DNA of 64,000 nt from Ophioceras dolichostomum (Eukaryota > Ascomycota > Sordariomycetes > Magnaporthales > Ophioceraceae): the NCBI GenBank assembly GCA_003049485.1, contig PYST01000045.1, positions 98,393 through 162,392 on the forward strand. The letters run 5' to 3'. Below the pieces are notes generated by a model, which saw only the letters and a list, made by a program, of their open reading frames with translations, was not told the DNA's origin and did no database searches. Shown piece by piece: positions 57,053 through 64,000 of this stretch. A program made the translations under genes and the position numbers. Every line of letters starts with the position of its first letter. Position 1 is the first letter of the stretch.

Positions 57053-58293
57053 ATGTCGATCGAACAGTATCTCGGTACGCTCTCTTGTTTTCACAGCAGC
57101 ACCAACGCACTTGACGAGGAAACATGATACTAAACCAAAGCGCCCGGCTGGGTATAAACATGCCCACTTTCACACAGAATCCAGCAGGGCGAGCCAAAGG
57201 GCCGACCAGCAGCCAATCATCGATGACTATGACGCGTTCCACGTGGTGCTCCAGGAGTCGAATCGGATCATGGTGCTTTGCGGTGCAGGGCTGTCGGCCG
57301 CCTCCGGCCTACCCACATTCCGTGGCGCCGGCGGCTTCTGGAGAAACCACGAGTCAACGCAACTGGCCACGCCGGCCGCCTTCCAGCGCGATCCAGGCTT
57401 GGTCTGGCTCTTCTACGCCTACCGCCGACACATGGCGCTCAAGGCGCAGCCGAACGACGGCCACCGGGCCTTGACGGAGCTGGCACGCAAGATGGGGCCC
57501 GACTCCTTTCTCTGCATTACGCAGAATGTCGATGGTCAGTCCTCTTGCAGCCTCCCTCCTCGGTCGTCGTGATGATACTGCCGTGGTGCTAGTACCGTAG
57601 TCTCTAAGACTTGGCTGTCCACTCGGAGGTTCTTTGCTAATTGTAGATACCGACGTGATGCTACCATGTACAGGCCTCCACCATCGCGCGGACCACCCTC
57701 CAGACACGCTCAAGATGCTCCACGGCTCGCTGTTCAACATCAAGTGCGCCAACGAAAAATGCAACTACATGGACTACGGCAACTTCGACGACCCGCTGTG
57801 CCCCGCCCTGGCAGCCGCCTCGGAGGACGTCCCCGCGGACCAGACGCTGCCGCTCCTCGACCCGACCAAGGAGCTCGCCCAGATCTCCCCCGACGACCTC
57901 CCGCACTGCCCGTCCTGCAAGACGGGCCTGCTGCGCCCGGGAGTGGTCTGGTTCACCGAGACGCTCGACGAACGGATGCTCGAGGAGATAGAGGACTGGA
58001 TGGACGCGGGGGACGACGACGAGGAGGAGGGGGTCGACGAGGACGGGGACGTGGTCGAGACCGGGGTCGACCTCATCATCGTCATCGGCACCAGCGCCGA
58101 GGTCACACCCGCCGCGGCGTACATCGACGACGCGCGGGGCCGCGGCGCGCGCGTCGTGCTCGTCAACCTGCGCGAGGAGATCGAGGGCGCTATGGGCGCC
58201 CAGATCCTCGATGGGGGCGACTTTGCTTTCTCGGGGAGCGCGGCTGAGACGCTGCCGCGCATGTTGGAGCCGATCATTGGCAAGCTCGCCTGA
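57053..58293 (+). CDS. SIRT5-like (class III) NAD-dependent protein deacylase
   Basis: Exons 57053-57074 (22 nt), 57178-57534 and 57674-58293 give 332 residues. The NAD fold starts at MVLCGAGLSAASGLPTFRG (GAG at 43-45) and has TQNVDG at 122-127. His143 in MLHGS is the catalytic base. Zinc ligands are Cys151/Cys156 and Cys205/Cys208. Tyr87 and Arg90 in WLFYAYRRH match the Tyr-x-x-Arg pair by which human SIRT5 binds the acid group of succinyl- and malonyl-lysine, so deacylation of acidic acyl groups is the likely activity. LLRPGVVWFTE and VIGTSAEVTPAA also fit class III. An acidic insert (about 235-255, DDDEEEGVDEDGD) breaks the helix after TLDERMLEEIEDWMD. No clear mitochondrial presequence is seen, and the location is unknown. 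Confidence 0.9.
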
Positions 58294-59475
58294 TCCTGGT
58301 CCGTAATTGGTGCTTTGTGCTCTTTTTTTGGACATCGCAGGCAGCCTCTAAGTGCCAACCAACGTAGATAGGTATTTATACACCAGAGAATATTATCACA
58401 CCAAGCTTGAATAGTCTAGAGAAGGTGTCGTTGGCACAGTTATCGGGACACAGATAGCTTCAGTCCTCCTGCCCTCCGCTCATCAAGCGACCATGCCAGT
58501 TGGTGGCCAGTGTGTTTCTGAGGCCGCTTGACTGTGGCTGCATCGAAAGCCCCGTCGCCGAGGGAGGCAGCAGTTGTTGCCGCTTTAGGATCGGTTCAAC
58601 TAAGAATTAGGTATCCGCTGCTCAGGGCGATTTGTGATATAGAGGTTCTACTTGATTAACCCTTTCTAGGATGCAAAGTCGGGCCGACGATGCCGCATCC
58701 ATTACCGCAACATCGACACCCGCCGGGCGCACTTTTAGGCCCGCAGGCCGCAATGCAGTTCGAGCAGTTGGCGGCGACGGCTCCGAGCAGTTTGGCCGTT
58801 GGAACCCCTGATTCCTCATTCAGAAGGACCATGATGACATCACCGATTCACTTGAAGGTGCGGGTTATGCGAGACCTGACTAAGTGACTTAGAGGGCGAC
58901 ATATCAAAGTCGCTTCATCTCACAGACGACTTGTAAAAACCCCAATTGGGATATCTCGAACACCCATCGATCATCCTGGGAAGATGCTCTGCTGTTCCTG
59001 TGAGAGGTTCGCAAGGTATGTAGATCATAGGGGCCGAATTCGGCGTCACACTGCTCTCATCGACTGAAGCACGGGCCAATCGGCATTGCGGCATAGCATC
59101 ATACCGCCCCACCCGGCCCAGCCTTGTTGGTGTACCTCTACGATGTGCGCCAAGTGCTCTCTTTGTGAGTTTCTTGTCCGGCCTATCAACCCGACCAGTC
59201 GGAGGAAGAGCCCTTTCTTCAGCTCTTTCCTTTTCCTCCTGCTTTCGCCCGGGCCTTCTCCAATCATATTGTCATAATTAGTATTTGATTCTTTTTGCCA
59301 AGTTCGGTCGTTGTACTTTTTATCTGATCTGTCCCACACTTTCAGCCCGGTCCACCACCAATTGTCAGCGCTGTGGCCCACTTTACAAAAGAAAGAAGAG
59401 CTGCAGAACCCTACGCGTCATCGAAAGTGAGAGAGACGACCACCCACTGACCTTCGTCCTATCGTCGACCGAGAC
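58294..59475. other. Intergenic region between the sirtuin and MAM3 genes
   Basis: About 1.2 kb. The right half contains short C/T-rich stretches probably belonging to the MAM3 leader. No supported gene was seen. Confidence 0.5.
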
Positions 59476-62433
59476 ATGCCGACGCGATCGACGACGACGA
59501 CGATCCGGACCCGAACCATCCCACGCTCCAATGGCTTCGCCGCCGTGCGCCCGGCCGTCCTGGGCCTCTGCCGGCTCCTGGCCCTAAGCTTCCAGAAGGT
59601 CGCGGCTGCTCCGCTGGCTGGCGGCGCCGCCTCGGTCCTGTTCGAACACGGAGACGGCGATGACCCGGACCTGGTCGGCACGGCGCTATATGTCTATCTC
59701 GGGCTGTCAGTCGCGCTGGTCCTCACCGGAGGCATCTTCGCCGGCTTGACAATAGCGTAAGTTGTTCCGTCATCTCTAGAACTCCCCGCACCATAGAGCT
59801 GGACGCTGGAAGCTCGAAGCTAGAATTGGAGCCAACTAGAAGATCTCCCTGACTGACTTCTCGGATACTGCTCCCCAACGGCAATACAGGTTAATGGGGC
59901 AGGACAGCATTTATCTACAAGTTCTGTCTTCCGACCATTCCGAACCGCAGCATAACAACGCGAGACGGGTCTTGAAGCTCTTGGATGCGGGCAAGCATTG
60001 GGTTCTCGTCACCCTTCTGCTATCCAATGTCGTGGTCAATGAGTCTCTGCCCGTTGTGCTGGATCGATGCCTCGGCGGCGGCGTGGCTGCGATTGTCGGC
60101 AGTACGGTCCTGATTGGTAGGTTTGCTGTTGCAGTACACTATGCGCCCCCTATTGCCAACAAACACTCCACAACGAACCCCAGCTAACTGACCGCTCTCC
60201 CACACTCTCTCACACCTAGTCATCTTTGGAGAGGTGGTACCTCAGTCCGTCTGTGTGCGATATGGCCTCCAAATCGGCGGCTACATGTCCAAGCCCGTGC
60301 TAGCACTGATGTGGCTCACGTCTCCCATCTCCTGGCCGATGGCGAAGCTGCTCGACTGGGTCTTAGGCGAGGACCACGGAACGGTCTACAAGAAGAGCGG
60401 CCTCAAGACTCTGGTCACACTGCACCGGTCCCTGGGCGTGGCCAGCGAGCGGCTGAACAAGGACGAAGTGACCATCATCAGCGCTGTGCTGGATCTGAAG
60501 GAGAAGCCCGTCGCTGCGGTCATGACCCCGATGGAGGACGTGTTCGTCATGTCCGAGGACACGGTCCTGGACGAGCAGACCATGGATAAGATCCTCTCGG
60601 CGGGCTACTCACGCATCCCGATCCACGAAGCCGGAAACCCGACTAACTTCCTGGGCATGCTGCTGGTCAAGATCTTGATCACGTACGACCCGGAGGACTG
60701 CAACCGCGTCAAGGACTTCCCGCTCGCGACCCTCCCGGAGACCCGGCCGGAGACCAGCTGCCTCGACATTGTGAACTACTTTCAGGAGGGGAAGTCACAC
60801 ATGGTCCTGGTTTCTGATTCCCCCGGGAATCCTTTCGGTGCCATTGGTGTGGTGACATTGGAGGACGTGATTGAGGAGCTTATCGGAGAGTAAGTGGCCG
60901 TGACACCGAGTAACCACCCTAGCTCAATACGAGACAGACATGTCTTAGACATACACCGGTAGTCTGCTGCACAGGGCGGGGTAAGAGATCGCTAACGTTA
61001 CACTCCCACGGCACAGGGAGATTGTCGATGAATCCGATGTCTACATCGACGTCCACAAAGCCATCCGACGGCTCCATCCCGCCCCGAACGCACAGATGTG
61101 GCGTCGGCAGTCGGTCGGCCCACCGGTGTCGGTGCCACCATCCGCCGACCCGGGAGCCAATGGCGAGAACGGGGGCACATTCGCTCCGAACCTCAAGCCC
61201 CTCGGTGAGCCCATCGTCCCCGGCGGCAGCAGCCCAGCTCCCGACGCCGCGTTGCTGTCAAGCAGCCCCAAGGCGACCACAGCGACCTTCATGATGCGGC
61301 GCAGCTCCGCTGGCATCGACGGCAAGATGGTCTCGTCGGCGGTGCCCGTCCGCCACAACTTCGAGGAGCTCAAAGAACACCTCAAGCACCTCGGCCCTTC
61401 CAACCCGGCCACGAACCCGAAGAATACACGCCTGTCCACCGTGACGATCAAGCCTGGAATCGGCGGCACCAGCCCCCATCCGCGCTCGGGACCAGTATCG
61501 GGAGAGATCGTCCACGACGTGATCCACGAGCCATCCAGCGCCAGCGGCGCCGTCGCCCCCGCCATCCAAATACACCGCCACCCGACAGAGAACGGGGACG
61601 ACGACGACGCCGACAACGACAACGAGCGCACTGCTCTACTGCGGTCCAGACCGCCCCTGGATACCCCTAAGGACGGCGTCCAGGCCCTGCGGCAGAGCTA
61701 CGGCTCCGCATCAGCCACCGAGGCGCAACAGCACCTGCTGTCCGGCACCACACCCCCAAGATCGCACGCCGGCCCTGGTGCTGCCATCCGGTCGATCTCG
61801 GCTGACGTGGGCGCCCTCCCGACCCTCCACCAAGGCACGCAGATCCCCACACCGTCGTCGCGCGGCAGCTCCACCATCCTCATCACCGACTCCTCTGCTA
61901 GAGGCGGCGCACTACACCATGCCGCCACCGCCCCCGCGCCTGGACATGGATCCTCATCTGGAGCCGCCGGAGCCTCGTCGAGCGGCGGGAGCAGCCCCGC
62001 GTCGGAAGGGCACGGAAGCGGCCTCGGCACGCCGCTGCCTCGTAGGTCCACGACGGCGCGCAGTGGTAGCATCACCGAGAACATCATCGAGTCCCGCGGT
62101 TTCCGGAAGGTGGTGCTCGAGACCACCGGCAGCGCTGCCGAGGAGGAGGAACTCCCCTCTACCCACGTAGGACGGGCTCGGGGAGGGAGCAGTCCGCGCG
62201 TTTCGGATGTCGACGAAGAAGAAGAAGACGGCGGCGGGAACCACGTCGTTGTTCACGACGACGACGACGACGATGATGAGTATGAGGGTCGTCATTCAAA
62301 CGCAGGTGTGGCGGCGTCGGGAAGCGTCGCTGGTGAGGCCAGCCATGGTGCGGGGCAGTCGGGAGGAGGAGGAGGAGGAGGAGCCAATCACAAGAGGAAA
62401 AACAGGCGCAAGAAGCGCAAGGGGAAGTCGTAG
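59476..62433 (+). CDS. mam3: MAM3/CNNM-family membrane protein with DUF21 and CBS domains
   Basis: Exons 59476-59756, 59890-60116, 60220-60889 and 61017-62433 give 864 residues. Hydrophobic segments lie at about 20-45, 67-95 (YVYLGLSVALVLTGGIFAGL), 120-165 and 190-215; they form the DUF21 (cyclin-M transmembrane) domain with the signature IFGEVVPQSVCVRYG. A CBS pair follows at about 270-390 (VAAVMTPMEDVFVMSEDTV, YSRIPIHEAGNPTNFLG, then GVVTLEDVIEELIGEEIVDE). Exon 4 adds about 470 mostly disordered residues, rich in Ser/Pro/Gly, with an acidic block near the end (DDDDDDDE) and a basic terminus (HKRKNRRKKRKGKS). Yeast Mam3 is a vacuolar membrane protein affecting manganese and magnesium handling; animal CNNMs are linked to Mg2+ transport. 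The disordered tail is much longer than the conserved core needs. Confidence 0.92.
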
Positions 62434-62820
62434 AGCGACTTCTGGTCCGACGCTGTTGTCGCTGCTGTTGGAGGCGTCGGGGCCAGGCAGCGCCATGCTT
62501 GGTCCTATCCTGGCGTGTCGATGTCGGTGTCGACGTCGACGTCTTCGTCGTCTAGAACGTCTACATCGACGAATGTGTCGTGGCGGTCTGGGTCTGGGTC
62601 TTGGTCTGGATCGTGGTGCGGGACGGCGTCCAGGACGGCGTCTGGTTCGATGTGGTGGAGTACCACTGGCGAGACTTCGATTGAAGAGGAGCCGGAGGAC
62701 GTGGAGGAGGAGGGTACGACAGGTGTTGTGAAGGGAGGTGGTGGAGTTGGAGTTGAAGGGAGGACGGATGAGGAGGTGGAAGTGCGGAATGGATGTGGCG
62801 AATCGGGATATGATGCTAGG

Positions 62821-62840
62821 CTGACTGACTGACTGACTGA
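62821..62840. repeat. CTGA tetranucleotide microsatellite
   Basis: Five perfect CTGA units. Confidence 0.9.
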
Positions 62841-63912
62841 TTACCCTACCTACCTTCCTAAGAAGGTGAAGACGGAGCAGCTCGGCAGAGGGAATGGGTA
62901 AACGAGCTTGTAAGTGTATGGTAAACAACAGCGAAGGCATCAATGGTGACAATGGCGGTGCCTCGGAATAATATAACTTTTCTCGCCCAGCAGACGACAG
63001 GGCGGAAGAACTTGCTGCTGTTACAGCCCCTTGCTTGCCTGTCTCGTCAAGATACCGTTGGGGACTGCCCTAGATATGCGTTCAGGCCTTGCTGTCGTTC
63101 CTGGAGCAAGCAGGCAGCCAACCCCTGACCCCCGAATCGGACAACAACCACATCGCATCAACATGAACTACGTAGGTAAGTACCCACCAACCGCCCTTTC
63201 GTGCAATTTCTGTGCGAGTGCATCTCTCGCTTTCTTTCATTCGGTTGGCATAGACACTGATAATCTGCCATCTTGAGTTCAGTCTCTAGGGGCTATTGTG
63301 TCGCGTGTCTCTTCTGGGGCAAGGCACTGCTGGCCTCGAAGATCCTGAGTGGTGCCTTGGCATAAATAAATGGAGTCCTTCGACACTCTGCAGGGGTTCT
63401 GCACCTTGCAACCCCCTCACCTTCTCCTCCAACGATATATATGAGCCATCCAGTCGCCTTGGTCTCTCGCACGTACGTCAGCGGTAACTAACCTCAGATT
63501 GGTGCTCCTAAAGCTGAAAACCTAAGTATTTACCAACATCACGGCTACGCCCCAGCCCTCCTCCTTTGTTTTATTTGGAGAGGGGGGGCTGCAGATGCTA
63601 GGACAGCGGAAGGACGGGACAGCCGTCTCATATCATGGCCAGGGGAAAAGCGCCGGCATTTCACTTGGATTCTGAGTGGGACCGACTTCACAGACAAGAA
63701 AAACGTCGATGAGAAACTCCCAAACTACCACCACCGCCAAGGGCCCGTCAGCCATCCACGACGCGCTGGTCTCACAGCGTGCCCGCCTGCCTGACGCCCT
63801 GTTCTCACTTCTTTGCGTTTTTCTCACGCCTTTGCCTTTGCCTTCTTCTCACTTCTCTGCGTTCTCACCTCACTGCCCTCTTCTCATTTTTTTCATCCGG
63901 CCACAGGTCACA

Positions 63913-64000
63913 ATGGCGTCATGCACCGACATGAGCATCCCCGACCCGACCATAACCCTAAGCCGACTCGCCTCCCCCCCCCCCCCCCCCCCCCCCACAA
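63913..64000 (+). CDS. Possible start of a protein gene running off the window
   Basis: The ATG lies in a good context (CACAATGGC). The first 21 codons read MASCTDMSIPDPTITLSRLA, then a Ser and a run of Pro codons made by the terminal C homopolymer. No domain can be recognised and no downstream sequence is available, so this may be chance. The homopolymer length decides the frame. Confidence 0.2.
   Translation, partial: MASCTDMSIPDPTITLSRLASPPPPPPPT
63974..63996. repeat. C23 homopolymer at the window end
   Basis: Twenty-three consecutive C, followed only by ACAA. A run this long is liable to length error and may mark an assembly break. Confidence 0.9.

Larger units (their letters stand above)
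62434..64000. other. Window end downstream of MAM3, weak candidates only
   Basis: Directly after the MAM3 stop lies about 450 bp of purine-rich, low-complexity sequence resembling coding DNA of the same style but without a supported frame. Beyond it, ATG 63163 opens a tiny frame followed by a good donor (GTAAGT). ATG 63913 begins a frame that runs off the end. Confidence 0.4.

Noticed and set aside
62296..62952. 218-codon minus-strand frame with Arg/Pro/Ser-rich sequence after MAM3
   Set aside because: Low-complexity antisense of purine-rich DNA overlapping the MAM3 3' end; no domain seen.
63163..63360. Small spliced gene starting MNYV with donor GTAAGT at about 63176
   Set aside because: Several acceptors give different 10-30 residue products, none recognisable, so no model can be preferred.

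Overview
The window looks like about 64 kb of chromosome from a filamentous ascomycete (Pezizomycotina, most likely a Sordariomycete). The grounds are short GT-AG introns with TACTAAC/CTAAC-like branch sites, GC-rich third codon positions, pyrimidine-rich leaders, a fungal-type tyrosinase, CRH and ICP55, and intergenic DNA dotted with TAGGTACCTA-type motifs. No transposon, CRISPR array, rRNA or convincing tRNA was seen. Gene models were built by hand from reading-frame continuity, splice signals and remembered family sequences; no search was run.

Left part (1-21.3 kb), mostly housekeeping genes: the 5' end of a nuclear-pore MLP1/TPR coiled-coil gene (minus); an SREBP-type bHLH-zipper factor (plus); the mitochondrial peptidase ICP55 (minus), divergent from DBF4, the regulatory subunit of the Cdc7 replication kinase (plus); the autophagy modifier ATG12 (plus), convergent with ketopantoate hydroxymethyltransferase PANB (minus); and the ubiquitin-conjugating enzyme UBC8 (plus).

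Middle (21.3-41.4 kb), gene-poor: about 14 kb with no supported protein gene, then an intronless DHDPS-family aldolase, then about 4.8 kb of further non-coding sequence rich in palindromic motifs, simple repeats and pyrimidine tracts.

Right part (41.4-62.4 kb), more secreted and accessory products: an eight-exon tyrosinase (plus), convergent with a large secreted type-B carboxylesterase (minus); a GPI-anchored CRH cell-wall transglycosylase (plus); a SIRT5-like sirtuin (plus); and a MAM3/CNNM membrane protein with CBS domains (plus). The last 1.5 kb holds only weak candidates and ends in a 23-C run.

The genes do not form a pathway or an obvious biosynthetic cluster. The most unusual item is the exon structure of UBC8. 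A conserved reading frame is recovered only if an 8-nt, a 3-nt and a single-nucleotide exon are spliced in, each flanked by well-formed introns.
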